DNA of 64,000 bases. Source: Bacteroidales bacterium UBA2939. Its GTDB lineage: Bacteria > Bacteroidota > Bacteroidia > Bacteroidales > P3. This document shows positions 18,889 to 27,800 of this stretch, piece by piece (the stretch's first letter is position 1; the number at the start of each line of letters is the position of its first letter). The stretch is taken from contig DECD01000054.1 of assembly GCA_002349055.1 (NCBI GenBank), positions 130,771 through 194,770 on the forward strand. Reading direction: 5' to 3'. A model generated the notes under the pieces. That model did no database searches and was not told the DNA's origin. It was given only the letters and a program-made list of their open reading frames with translations. Both the position numbers and the translations under genes were made by a program.

Positions 18889-18925
18889 AAATTATTAATA
18901 CAATATATATAATAAAAAAGACTTG

Positions 18926-18933
18926 CAAAGTTA
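18926..18933 (-). promoter_or_regulatory. -7 box for the LRR surface-protein gene
   Basis: Minus strand TAACTTTG, matching TAnnTTTG, 38 bases before the ATG at 18888. No clear -33 TTTG at the expected distance. Confidence 0.5.
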
Positions 18934-18955
18934 CGATTTTTTTTAACATTAACAT

Positions 18956-18986
18956 AAAAAAAAACCGCAAAATTTTCATTTTGCGG
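18956..18986 (-). terminator. Intrinsic terminator overlapping the end of the lysozyme gene
   Basis: Minus strand 9-bp stem (CCGCAAAAT / ATTTTGCGG) with a GAAA loop, followed by nine U residues. The TGA stop codon of the upstream gene (18976-18978) spans the stem-loop junction, so the last codons form the left arm. Confidence 0.9.
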
Positions 18987-19791
18987 TAGTGCTGTCGGTA
19001 TCGGAAGAGGAAGAGGTGTCGGTGCTGTCGGTGGCGGCGGACTCGACCTTGATGTCGGTGTCGTCCTTCTTCTTTTTCTTCTTTGGCATCAGGATGTCGC
19101 TCAACGAGTGGTTGCGGTCGAACTTGCTGAAGTCCACGCAGCCGGCGATGCCGCTGATGTGGCCGGTCTCGGTGTACTGCCACAGGGTGTAGCGCACGGA
19201 GGGCGTGCGGCGGTAGTTGGCGATGAAGATGTGGTACTTGCGGTATTTCTTGCCGGAGAAGTGTAGCTTGTAAACCTTCTCGCTGGTGTATATCATGGGC
19301 TTCACGCCATATTCCTTTTCCATGAGCTCGAGGAGCTTGTCGACACGCTCCATATAGAGGCGGCCGGAATGGTGGCCCTCGATGTCGAGCACGGGGATGA
19401 GGTCCTGCTCGCTCTTCTTTACCATCTTGCGCATGTTGGCCATCTGCTGGTAGGCCGTGGTCTTGCTGCTGTAGAGGTGGTAGCTGCCCACGAGGAGGCC
19501 CGCCTTCTTGGCCTTGGAGATATTGGTCTTATAGTAGGGGTCCTGTATCGAGGTGCCCTCCGTGGCCTTGATATAGACAAACTTGACGGTCTTGTCCTTG
19601 GCCACCTTGGTCCAGTTGATTTTCCCCTGGAACTTCGACACATCGATGCCCCTAGTCTGCGCGAGCGCAGACACGGGGAGTGCAAGGAGTGCAAGGAGTG
19701 CAAGACAATAGCTAAAGCAGTGCCATTGTCCTGCTCTCCCCTGCACTCCTCCGCACTTCCTCGCACTCCTAATATTACATTTGAATCTCAT
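18976..19791 (-). CDS. Glycoside hydrolase family 25 lysozyme, secreted
   Basis: About 271 residues from ATG 19791, overlapping the 3' end of the RNase G gene. ATG 19797 and a GTG at 19746 are alternatives; the last would give a more normal signal peptide. The GH25 fold is complete: GIDVSKFQGKINW at the start of the barrel, FVYIKATEG, catalytic acids in PVLDIEG and a late WQYTETG strand. It cleaves the MurNAc-GlcNAc bond of peptidoglycan. The C-terminus is a low-complexity Lys run followed by a Ser/Thr/Asp tail. The signal-peptide core LALLALLALP is written by three copies of a 9-base repeat (array 19677-19770). Confidence 0.87.
   Translation of the reverse strand: MRFKCNIRSARKCGGVQGRAGQWHCFSYCLALLALLALPVSALAQTRGIDVSKFQGKINWTKVAKDKTVKFVYIKATEGTSIQDPYYKTNISKAKKAGLLVGSYHLYSSKTTAYQQMANMRKMVKKSEQDLIPVLDIEGHHSGRLYMERVDKLLELMEKEYGVKPMIYTSEKVYKLHFSGKKYRKYHIFIANYRRTPSVRYTLWQYTETGHISGIAGCVDFSKFDRNHSLSDILMPKKKKKKDDTDIKVESAATDSTDTSSSSDTDSTTAK
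19677..19770. repeat. 9-base array GGAGTGCAA with inverted partner, inside a signal peptide
   Basis: Left arm 19677-19704 holds three tandem ggagtgcaa units. Right arm 19741-19770 holds complementary gcactcct-type units. The 36-base spacer has its own inverted gacaat / attgtc. The left arm encodes the hydrophobic core of the lysozyme signal peptide. Confidence 0.9.
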
Positions 19792-21328
19792 CGCCATTGG
19801 CATGGAAGAATTTGAAATCCAACAAGCTGTATTTCTCCGAGGCATCCATCTTCAGGCGCACATGGTATTTGCGCTGCCACTGCGACTTGATGCTCTTGAG
19901 CCACCCCTTGGTGAGATAGGCGTGGATGTAGGGGTGCATAACGATTGTGAGCTTCTTCTCGTTCGACGAGGTGAGGAGGTACTTGAGGCTCGACTCAATC
20001 TCGTCGACCACCACGAGGCTCGACTTGATGGTGCCGGTGCCGTCGCAGAAGGGGCATTTCTCCTGCACGTCGACCTCCATGGCGGGACGCACACGCTGGC
20101 GCGTAATCTGCATGAGGCCGAACTTACTCAACGGCAGGATGGTATGGCGTGCCTTGTCGCGCTTCATTTCCTCGGTCATCACGTCGAAGAGTTTCTTGCG
20201 GTTCTCGGCCTTGTTCATGTCCACGAAGTCGATGATGACGATGCCGCCCATATCCCTGAGTCGCAGCTGGCGTGCAATCTCCTTGGCGCTCTCGATGTTG
20301 ACCTGCAGGGCGGTGTCCTCCTGTCCCGTGCCGGCCTTGATATGGTTGCCGCTGTTGACGTCGATGACGTGCATGGCCTCAGTGTGCTCGATGTAGAGGT
20401 AGACACCCGAGCGGATGGTGACGATTTTGCCGAAGGCACGGCGGATGTCGCGCGAGATGCCGAACTGCTCGAAGATGGGAGTCTCCATCTTGTAGAGCTT
20501 CACGATGTCCTCCTTGCCGGGTTCGATGCCCTTGAGGAACTGGCGCACCTCGTTGCAGAGGTCGGCGTTGTCGACATAGATGGTGGCGAAGTCGTCGGTG
20601 AGCACGTCGCGCAGCAGCGCCGTGGTGGTGCTGAGTTCGGCGTGGACCTTGGTGGGGGCGCTGACTCGCTTAAGCTTGTCGGTCATCTGCGCCCAGCACT
20701 CCATGAGGTGGCGCAGGTCGGCGTCGAGTTCGGCCACCGTGCGGCCCTCGGCCACCGTGCGCACAATGACACCGAAGTTCTGCGGGCGGATGCTCTGCAT
20801 GAGGCGGCGCAGGCGGTTGCGTTCCTCGCCCTTCTTGATTTTCTGCGAGATGGAGATTTTGTTGCAGAAGGGTGTGAGCACCAGGTAGCGGCCGGCAATC
20901 GAGATGTCGCCCGTCACCTTGGGGCCTTTGGTGGAGATGGGTTCCTTGGTGACCTGCATCAGCACCGGCTGACCCACCTTCAACACGCGGTTGAGGTCGC
21001 CCACCTTCTCGAGGATGGGTTCTATCTTGAAGTTCTCGAGGGTGGCGGCATTGCGGTCGCCGTTCATGGCCAGGCGCAGGTATTTGTCCACCGAGCCGTA
21101 GTCGGGTCCCAGGTCGAGGTAGTGCATGAAGCCCTCCTTGTCGCCTCCCAGGTCGACGAAGGCGGCATTGAGGCCCGGCATGATTTTTTTCACCTTGCCG
21201 AAGAAAATGTCACCCACGGCGAACTGGCCCGTCGTCATCTCCTTGTGGAGCTCCACCAGGCGCTTGTCCTCCAGCAGGGCTATCTGTACTCCCTCGCTGT
21301 TAGATGTTATTACTAGTTCTTTATCCAT
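19775..21328 (-). CDS. rng: Ribonuclease G/E family endoribonuclease
   Basis: 517 residues, the RNase G length without the long RNase E scaffold. An S1-like RNA-binding domain occupies about residues 36-140 (VGDIFFGKVKKIMPGLNAAFVDLG). The DNase I-like catalytic part carries the metal-binding acids in VIDVNSG and IIDFVDMN. The zinc-link CPFCDGTG follows and pairs two protomers. It acts in 16S rRNA 5'-end maturation and mRNA decay. Upstream are the small COX24-like gene and HU, an order I recall from other Bacteroidales. A tandem array (21331-21400) sits directly in front of its ATG. Confidence 0.94.
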   Translation of the reverse strand: MDKELVITSNSEGVQIALLEDKRLVELHKEMTTGQFAVGDIFFGKVKKIMPGLNAAFVDLGGDKEGFMHYLDLGPDYGSVDKYLRLAMNGDRNAATLENFKIEPILEKVGDLNRVLKVGQPVLMQVTKEPISTKGPKVTGDISIAGRYLVLTPFCNKISISQKIKKGEERNRLRRLMQSIRPQNFGVIVRTVAEGRTVAELDADLRHLMECWAQMTDKLKRVSAPTKVHAELSTTTALLRDVLTDDFATIYVDNADLCNEVRQFLKGIEPGKEDIVKLYKMETPIFEQFGISRDIRRAFGKIVTIRSGVYLYIEHTEAMHVIDVNSGNHIKAGTGQEDTALQVNIESAKEIARQLRLRDMGGIVIIDFVDMNKAENRKKLFDVMTEEMKRDKARHTILPLSKFGLMQITRQRVRPAMEVDVQEKCPFCDGTGTIKSSLVVVDEIESSLKYLLTSSNEKKLTIVMHPYIHAYLTKGWLKSIKSQWQRKYHVRLKMDASEKYSLLDFKFFHANGDEIQM

Positions 21329-21330
21329 TA

Positions 21331-21400
21331 AAGGGTCTAAAAGTCTAAAGGGTCAAAAAGTCTAAAAGTCTAAAGGGTCGAAAAGTCTAAAAGTTCTAAA
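21331..21400. repeat. Tandem array GTCTAAAAG / GTCTAAAGG
   Basis: About seven imperfect units beginning two bases before the RNase G start codon. Same word as at 1669-1719. It forms the leader of the rng mRNA, downstream of the hairpin at 21408-21454. Confidence 0.88.
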
Positions 21401-21407
21401 GAAAATA

Positions 21408-21454
21408 AAAACAAATTACTTACCAACCCTTTCGGGCGGTGAGTAATTTGTTTT
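21408..21454 (-). terminator. Large nested hairpin, probable terminator after the COX24-like gene
   Basis: A 13-bp perfect outer stem (AAAACAAATTACT at 21408-21420 with its complement at 21442-21454) encloses a smaller CCC-GAAA-GGG hairpin. On the minus strand it is followed by a U-rich stretch. It could end the HU-COX24 transcript or act as an attenuator before rng. Confidence 0.65.
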
Positions 21455-21470
21455 AGAAAGTCAAGAAATA

Positions 21471-21540
21471 GCCTTCTTTCGAAGGTGTCTGTTAACAACT
21501 CGCCTTCTTTCGAAGGCAGCTGTTCACGACTTGCGTCGTG
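21471..21540. repeat. Three small hairpins in a row, two with identical sequence
   Basis: GCCTTCTTTCGAAGG occurs at 21471-21485 and again at 21502-21516 (period 31); each folds as CCTTC-TTTC-GAAGG. A third hairpin, CACGAC-TTGC-GTCGTG, follows at 21525-21540. All lie in the 3' region of the 29-residue gene. The role is not known. Confidence 0.8.
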
Positions 21541-21548
21541 CTCAGACC

Positions 21549-21638
21549 TTACTTCTTCTTATGTCTGTTCTTGCGCAGGCGTTTTTTACGCTTGTGCGTA
21601 GACATTTTGTGACGTTTGTGTTTTTTTCCGTTAGGCAT
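21549..21638 (-). CDS. 29-residue basic protein, AURKAIP1/COX24-like
   Basis: A 29-residue frame from ATG 21636-21638, 17 bases after the HU stop. It reads MPNGKKHKRHK, then MSTHKRKKRLRKNRHKKK: almost all Lys, Arg and His. This matches the tiny basic Bacteroidetes protein annotated as AURKAIP1/COX24 domain, whose mitochondrial relative is ribosomal protein mS38. A ribosome-associated role is inferred from that family and from the composition. It is co-transcribed with HU in all likelihood, and its short length makes it easy to miss. Confidence 0.85.
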   Translation of the reverse strand: MPNGKKHKRHKMSTHKRKKRLRKNRHKKK

Positions 21639-21655
21639 TGTTATAAATCTTTAAC

Positions 21656-21940
21656 TTATTTAACTTTCTTTTTCACATCCTGCATGAAAGTCTTGGCGGG
21701 CTTGAAAGCGGGAATATTGTGAGCAGGGATGATGATGGTGGTGTTCTTGCTGATGTTGCGGCCAGTCTTCTCAGCGCGTTTCTTCACGATGAAGCTGCCA
21801 AAACCACGCAGGTACACATTCTCGCCGTCGGAGAGGCTCTCTTTGATAACGGTCATGAACTCCTCGACAGTAGCCTGGATGGCGGATTTCTCAATACCGG
21901 TTTTCTGAGCTATTTCAGCTACGATTTCTGCCTTTGTCAT
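21656..21940 (-). CDS. HU/IHF-family DNA-binding protein
   Basis: 94 residues. N-terminal helices (MTKAEIVAEIAQKTG) are followed by the GxVxLRGFGSF-type core (NVYLRGFGSFIVKKR) and the beta arm with the minor-groove proline (HNIPAFKP). It dimerises and bends DNA as a nucleoid protein. It has its own -7 box at 22001-22008 and leads the short operon with the COX24-like gene. Confidence 0.94.
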   Translation of the reverse strand: MTKAEIVAEIAQKTGIEKSAIQATVEEFMTVIKESLSDGENVYLRGFGSFIVKKRAEKTGRNISKNTTIIIPAHNIPAFKPAKTFMQDVKKKVK

Positions 21941-22000
21941 TTTACTTACTTTTTATATTTGTTAACGTTTATTTGCTGTTTTTCAACCAAAATCGGAGTG

Positions 22001-22008
22001 CAAAAATA
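22001..22008 (-). promoter_or_regulatory. -7 box of the HU gene
   Basis: Minus strand TATTTTTG, about 60 bases upstream of the HU ATG; preceded by an A/T-rich stretch without a clear -33 TTTG. The interval 22009-22165 holds no gene. Confidence 0.55.
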
Positions 22009-22165
22009 CTACTTTTTTTTCATACGGAGAATATTTTTTTTCTCCAACGGCTTTTTTTAACACTCAACGCCAACCAAACTCACTGTTTCCCAATCACATA
22101 AACTTCATGAATTTTTTTTCAGCCACCCAGCCTTTCGCGGTTGTGAAAAGCCATTTTCGGGTGCC

Positions 22166-23017
22166 CTATTTGCTAATTTTTAACCCTTTACCGAAGGTGG
22201 AAACCATCAGCAAAACAGCAGCCAGCGAACAGGCCAGAGTGACGGCCCAGCCTATGGCCAGAGGGGCTGCGGGGTCGAAGCCCGACTCGGGGGTCGCCAG
22301 CGTGTAGAGAAGCACCACGATGGCATTGTTGACGAAATGGGTCAACACATTGACCGCCAGCGAACCGCCGCCCACATAGAGGTAACCCAGCAGGGCTCCC
22401 AACAGGAAGCGCGGCAGGAAGGCGAACACCTCGCCGTGCGCCAGGCTGAACAGCGCTGCCGTGACCCACACGGCCACATGGACATTCTTGAACCACCGTT
22501 GCAAAAGGTTCTGTATGCCAGCGCGGAAGAACAGTTCCTCGCACAACGCGGGCACCAGCGCCATGCACAGCAGCGACAGCAGCGGGTGGCACTCGCGGAG
22601 GCAGTTCTCGACCGTGGTCTGCGACTCAGCGCCCATCTTGCGCAGCTCCATCTCCACCCTCTCCCAGGCTCCCGACCAGTGCCAGCCGTCGTTCCACACC
22701 GACAGCCAGTCGGTGAGCGGCACCAGCAGCAGCATCACCACCACGCCCGCCAGCGCCAGCAGCCACCGGCGGCCCGAGAAGTCGAGCCGCAGATAGCCGC
22801 GCATGTCGTCGCGGTAGTACAGGGCAGCGACGATGACCGACGGCAACCCGAAGACCAGCAGCTGGTTCACAGCGAGGAAGGTGAGGTAGCGGTTCCACTC
22901 GACGGGGGGCGTGTAGACGCCCATGAAAGCCACCAAAATGGCGAACAAAAACATCAGCACCAGCGACAGCGCCGCCAGCACCAATAATTGCATAAAAGGA
23001 TGGGAAAATCTCTTCAC
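22166..23017 (-). CDS. CPBP-family intramembrane glutamic protease
   Basis: 283 residues, multi-pass membrane protein. The three family motifs are present: EELFFR (motif 1, with the catalytic Glu pair), FSLAHGE (motif 2) and HFVNN (motif 3). The family includes CAAX prenyl proteases and bacteriocin-self-immunity proteins; substrate unknown. The start is GTG at 23015-23017, and that codon lies at the edge of a CTCTAAA tandem array; an in-frame ATG at 22993 is an alternative. It follows tRNA-Arg on the same strand. Confidence 0.88.
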   Translation of the reverse strand: MKRFSHPFMQLLVLAALSLVLMFLFAILVAFMGVYTPPVEWNRYLTFLAVNQLLVFGLPSVIVAALYYRDDMRGYLRLDFSGRRWLLALAGVVVMLLLVPLTDWLSVWNDGWHWSGAWERVEMELRKMGAESQTTVENCLRECHPLLSLLCMALVPALCEELFFRAGIQNLLQRWFKNVHVAVWVTAALFSLAHGEVFAFLPRFLLGALLGYLYVGGGSLAVNVLTHFVNNAIVVLLYTLATPESGFDPAAPLAIGWAVTLACSLAAVLLMVSTFGKGLKISK

Positions 23018-23053
23018 TCTAAACTCTAAACTCTAAACTTTAAACTCTAACTC
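23016..23053. repeat. Heptamer array ACTCTAA, about 5 copies
   Basis: Fills the gap between the 3' end of tRNA-Arg (23061) and the GTG start of the CPBP protease (23015-23017), which it partly supplies. Confidence 0.9.
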
Positions 23054-23060
23054 ACATTTG

Positions 23061-23134
23061 TGACCCCGGCGGGATTCAAACCCACGACTTTCGGAACCGG
23101 AATCCGACGTTCTATTCAGCTGAACTACGGGGCC
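23061..23134 (-). tRNA. tRNA-Arg, anticodon CCG
   Basis: 74 bases that fold as a full cloverleaf: acceptor GGCCCCG/CGGGGTC, D arm with GTTCAGC, anticodon stem TCGGA/TCCGA with loop TTCCGGT (anticodon CCG, reads CGG), 5-base variable loop, and T arm GTGGG-TTTGAAT-CCCGC. The discriminator is A. CCA is not encoded. Confidence 0.95.
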
Positions 23135-23166
23135 AATTGCGACATAATAACACCAATATTCAAATA

Positions 23167-24519
23167 TTATTGTACGACCCTGAAATTTTTTTTCACCAGT
23201 TGCGGCGCATAGCGCACCATCAGATAGTTGCAGAGGAAGAGCGACAGCAACTCGGCGATGCCCCACGACATCCATATCCCGTTGATACCCAGCAAGGCTG
23301 GCAGCAGCCACACACATATCAGCTCGAAGCCCAGCGTGCGTGCAAAAGCCGCCACTGCACTCACCACCCCGTTGTTCATGCCGGTGAACAGCGCCGAGGC
23401 GAACATGTTCCACCCGCAGATGAGCATGGCGGGGAAATAGAGGCGCATGGCGTTGACCGTCAGCTCCGTCAGACCCTCGTCATAACCCACGAAGATGCGC
23501 GCCATGGGCCGTGCGAAGAGCTCCGACACGGCCGTCATCACCACTCCCGCCACCGCGATGAGCACCAGCGACTTTCGCAGCAGCGACCGCTGCTCGCCGA
23601 TGTCGCGCGCGCCATAGTGGTAGCCTATAACTGGCGTGATGCCAATATTATAGCCGATGAACACCGCCACGAAGATGAAACCGATGTACATCAGCACGCC
23701 GTAGGCCGACACGCCGTCCTCGCCGAGGTAGCGCATGAGCTGGAGGTTGTAGCAGATGCAGACGATGTTCATGGAGATATTCACCACATACTCAGACAGT
23801 CCGTTCGTGCAGGCCTTGCCCACGTAGGGCCACAGCATGCGGGTGCGCACCAGGCGCAGGGTGCCCCGGTTGCGGTGCGAGGCGAAATAGTAGATGGGGA
23901 AAAAGCCGCCCACCGAACAGCCTGCCGCCGTGGCGATGGCGGCTCCCGCCACCCCCATGCCGAGCCACCACACCAGCACGGCATCAAGCACGATGTTGGT
24001 CACGCCGGCCACCACACTCATCAGCGTGCCCAGCTGCGGCCGTTCGGCAGCCATGTAGAACGACTGGAAGGCGCATTGCAGCACAAATCCAGGCATTCCT
24101 ATCATATTCAAGCGGATATAGACAACACACTCGTCCATCATGGCCTCGTCGGCACCCAGCCAGAGCGACACCTGAGGGGCGAACACCGCCAGCACGACGC
24201 CCATGATGGCACCCAGGGCCAGGCCAAACCACACCAGCATGGAGAAAACGCGGTGGGCCTTTTGGGAATAACCCTCCCCTTTCAGCTTGGAGGTCAGGGC
24301 ACCGCCGCCGGAGCCAATCATCAACCCCAGCGACCCAATCATCATGATGACGGGAAATGTCAGATTGATGGCGGCAAATCCCGACTTGCCGGCGAAGTTG
24401 GAAACAAAAAATCCGTCGACGATGGAGTACACCGACGTCACGAGCACCATGGCGATGCTCGGCAGGATGGACTTGGCAATCCTCCAGTAGGTGTAATGTC
24501 CTGACAATTCGATATTCAC
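23167..24519 (-). CDS. MATE-family multidrug/Na+ exporter
   Basis: About 450 residues and twelve predicted membrane helices. MATE features include the early SIVDGFFVSNFAG segment, PVIMMIGSLGLMIGSGGGAL and the symmetrical second half (GYNIGITPVIGYHYGA). It exports cationic compounds in exchange for Na+ or H+. The frame opens at ATG 24606, but a strong promoter (24547-24577) lies inside that extension, so translation more likely starts at GTG 24517-24519 (VNIELSGHYTYW), giving a normal N-terminus. Confidence 0.9.
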   Translation of the reverse strand: MNIELSGHYTYWRIAKSILPSIAMVLVTSVYSIVDGFFVSNFAGKSGFAAINLTFPVIMMIGSLGLMIGSGGGALTSKLKGEGYSQKAHRVFSMLVWFGLALGAIMGVVLAVFAPQVSLWLGADEAMMDECVVYIRLNMIGMPGFVLQCAFQSFYMAAERPQLGTLMSVVAGVTNIVLDAVLVWWLGMGVAGAAIATAAGCSVGGFFPIYYFASHRNRGTLRLVRTRMLWPYVGKACTNGLSEYVVNISMNIVCICYNLQLMRYLGEDGVSAYGVLMYIGFIFVAVFIGYNIGITPVIGYHYGARDIGEQRSLLRKSLVLIAVAGVVMTAVSELFARPMARIFVGYDEGLTELTVNAMRLYFPAMLICGWNMFASALFTGMNNGVVSAVAAFARTLGFELICVWLLPALLGINGIWMSWGIAELLSLFLCNYLMVRYAPQLVKKNFRVVQ

Positions 24520-24546
24520 GTCGGCCGGAATGGTTAAATTGGACTG

Positions 24547-24577
24547 CAAAATTACGACTTTTTCCAAAAATGACAAA
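24547..24577 (-). promoter_or_regulatory. Consensus promoter of the MATE gene
   Basis: Minus strand TTTG (24574-24577), 19-base spacer, TAATTTTG (24547-24554): a full match to the Bacteroidetes consensus. It decides the downstream GTG start of the exporter. Confidence 0.75.
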
Positions 24578-24616
24578 ACCTCGAAAAAAGGGCCAAAATT
24601 GCCCATTCATAACTGG

Positions 24617-24715
24617 CTGACACCTAGTACCATCTCCTTATCAACTCCGAACCAACTCCCTACCAACTCCCACCATGGTAGGAGATGGTAGGGTGTTGGT
24701 AGGGTGATGGTATGC
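24617..24715 (+). repeat. Palindromic CAACTCC repeat, family member 1
   Basis: Starts CTGACACCTAGTACCATCTCC, runs through tandem CAACTCC 11-mers, turns at CCACCATGGTAGG and returns as complementary tggtagg units. Related to 42578-42677 (same orientation) and 53628-53737 (opposite). It lies in the 337-base gene-free interval 24520-24856, which also holds the MATE promoter and the hairpin at 24746-24785. Confidence 0.9.
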
Positions 24716-24745
24716 TTTTCGACCCAGGTGTACCCCTATCCGTCT

Positions 24746-24785
24746 CCGTCTGTAGAGACGCGGCCTGCCGCGTCTCTACAGACGG
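24746..24785. repeat. Perfect 19-bp inverted repeat (TGTAGAGACGCGG)
   Basis: Arms 24746-24764 and 24767-24785 with a 2-base loop. There is no U tract on either strand. The TGTAGAGACGCG...CGCGTCTCTACA core is the style of palindrome that I recall dispersed in several phyla. It lies upstream of porU. Confidence 0.92.
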
Positions 24786-24856
24786 GGAATTTTAAGAAAT
24801 ATTATTATTATATTGTATACAATAAAAATATTAAATAGTCGTTATAGTGGTTTAAA

Positions 24857-27800
24857 ATGAATATCAAGATGAAGAAATATATCATACTGGCGATGCTGGC
24901 GGTGTGCTGGGCTGCCGGGGCGCAGAATGCCTCGGTGCTGAACAGCGGACGGTGGTGGAGGCTGACGGTGGAAGAGGAGGGTGTGTACTGCGTCACGGTG
25001 CGCGACATCCCGGAACTGCGCGGCGTGGCCGTCGACAGTCTGGGTGTCTACGGCGGCAGCGGCCGCATGCTCTCAATCTACAACAGCGAGACGCCGACCG
25101 CCGACCTGCGACCCGTCTGCATCGATGTCCGCGACCGCAACGGCAACGGGCGCTTCGATGCCGAGGACGAGCTGCTCTTCTTCGGCGAGGGAACGGACGG
25201 CTGGGTGTACGAGAGCTCGCTCCAACGCTGGGTCTTCTCTGTCCACGCCTACGCCAACAGCAACAGCTACTTCCTGACCATCAATGCCCCTACGAAGCGA
25301 CGCATAGCCCTTGCCCCAACGGTGACGGCCGACACGACGGTGACCGACCACACGGTGGTGGCGCACCACGAGAGCAACCTGGTGAACATGCTGAAGACCG
25401 GCCAGACCTGGCTCGGCGAGAAGTTGAGCACGGCCCAGCCGCAGCGCTCCTTCGAAGTGAGGCTACCGGGCACCGGCATCAAGGACGTGAAGCTGCGCTA
25501 TGCCGTGGCCAGCCACTCGACCAGCCGCGGACGCTTTGTGCTGAGTACCACGGGCTACAGCCGCGAGGAGACAACCCTCGGCCAGTCGCCCTACAGCGCC
25601 ACCATCGACCAGCTGGGCGCCAACCAGACGTCCTACACCTTCACGCTGAGTTTCACCCCGTCGGACAACGCGGGGCTGGGCTACCTCGACTACATTGAGC
25701 TTTGCGCCAGTGCCACGCTGGCATACGGCGGCGGCCAGACCCTGGTGCGCAACGACCGCCACCTGGGGTCGTCGATGCGCTTCGAGATGACGGGGCTGGG
25801 GACGGCGCGTGTGTGGGAGGTGACGAAAGCGGGCAACGAGCGCGAGATGACCGTGAGCAACAACAGCTGGACCGACAGCACGACGACGGCACGGCGCTAT
25901 GTAGCCTTCGACGAATACTCCTACCTGATGCCGCTGACAATCGAAGAGATTGAGAACCAGAGCCTCCACAGTGCAGGCGAAAGCGAGCTGATTATAGTGA
26001 CCCACAAGGAGTTTCTGTCGCAGGCGCAGCGGCTGGCGATGCTCCACGAGCTCTTCTCGAGCACCAAGACCCTGGTGGTCACCGACCAGGAGGTGTACAA
26101 CGAATACTCGGGTGGCAAGCAGGACCCCATGGCCATCCGGTCGCTGCTGCGCGACATGAAGTCGCACAACCGCCTCTGCCCGCCGCGCTACCTGCTGCTC
26201 TTCGGCAAGGGCACCTACGACAACCGCAACTACCTGGGGAGCTCGCTGCCGTCGGGCGGCGCCATCCCTACGGTGGTCACCTACGAGACCCCTTATTCCT
26301 TTGACGACGACGGCGGCTCGTACGCCAGCGACGACATGATGGGCTACCTGTCGCCCACGGGGCGCGGCTCGTCGTCGGAGACCCTCGAGGTGAGCGTGGG
26401 CCGTCTGCCCGCCAAGGACACCCTCGAGGCAAACCATCTGGTGGACAAGATAGAGCACTACATGACCCTGCGCGACCTGGCCGACGAGGGCTGCCGCGGC
26501 GACTGGCGCAACTATGTGGCCCTGCTGTCGGACGATGCCGACCCGGGACGCAGCGGCGACACCACCTTCGCCCACTCGTCGGAGACCATCGCCACCAGCA
26601 TCAAACGCACGCTGACGCAAATGAACATCGACCGCCTCTATGCCGACGCCTACCACCAGGAGAGCGGCGCCATAGGCTCCTACTACCCCGACCTCAACAA
26701 CGCCCTGCGGCAGAGAATCAACTACGGATGCCTGCTGCTGAACTACATAGGCCACGGCTCGTCGGCCTACATAGGCACCGAGCGCTACATCGAACCCTCG
26801 GACATAGCGGCCTACAGCAACGGCGACCGCATGCCGTTCTTCGTGACGAGCACATGCTCCTATGGTCGTTTCGACCTCATTGACGAGCTCTGCGGCGCCG
26901 AAGCCTGCCTGCTGGCACCGGCAGCCATGATAGGCGTTATCAGTGCCTCGCGTCCCATCAGCCACGTGGAGCAGTTCAACCGCGACGTGGTGCTGTATGT
27001 CCTCGACCCCGAGAACACCGTGGGCGACGCCCTGCGCAAGGCCAAGAACCGCACGCCGGTGTCGTTGAGCATCGGCCTGCTGGGCGACCCGGCATTGCGC
27101 CTCAGCCAGCCCGAGAACCGAGTGCGGGTGACACATATCAACGCCGAGGAGGTGACCGACAGCACCGACATGACGGCCGACGTGCTGTCGCGCGTCACCG
27201 TGCAGGGCGAGATTCAGGACAAGGAGGGCAACCTGATTGAGGACTTCGACGGCACACTCTACCCCATCGTCTTCGACCGCGAGATGCGCTCGACCACCCT
27301 TGCCAACGACAACCCCGGGACGCAGGTGACCTTCTGGCAGCAGAAGAACGTGCTCTACAAAGGCAGCCACGAGGTGAAGAAGGGCCACTTCGAATACTCG
27401 TTCCTGGTTCCGCGCGACGTACCCTACGAATATGCCTACGCCAAATTGAGCCACTATGCCAAGTCGACCGCCGCCGACCATGCCACCGGCAGCTTCATGC
27501 GGTTGAAGCTGGGCGGCATGAGCGACGTGGAGATTGACGACATGCCGGCACCCGAAATCACCCTCTACCTGGGCGACACCAACTTCCGCCCGGGCGGACT
27601 GACAGGCACCTCCCCCACCCTGCTGGCCAGCATCTCCGACTCGGCAGGCATCAACATCGGCTCGGGCCTGGGCCACGACATCACGGCTGTCATCGACGAC
27701 AACGCCAACAGCCTCATCGTCCTCAACGACCTCTACCAACAGGACATCACCGACAGCCGCCGGGGCAGCGTGACCTACACCCTGCAGAACCTCACCCCCG

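Noticed and set aside
22107..22307. Small plus-strand frame before the CPBP gene
   Set aside because: It runs into the 3' end of the CPBP gene on the other strand and shows no conserved features.
24746..24785. Intrinsic terminator
   Set aside because: A perfect hairpin, but neither strand has a U tract after it; kept only as a palindromic repeat.
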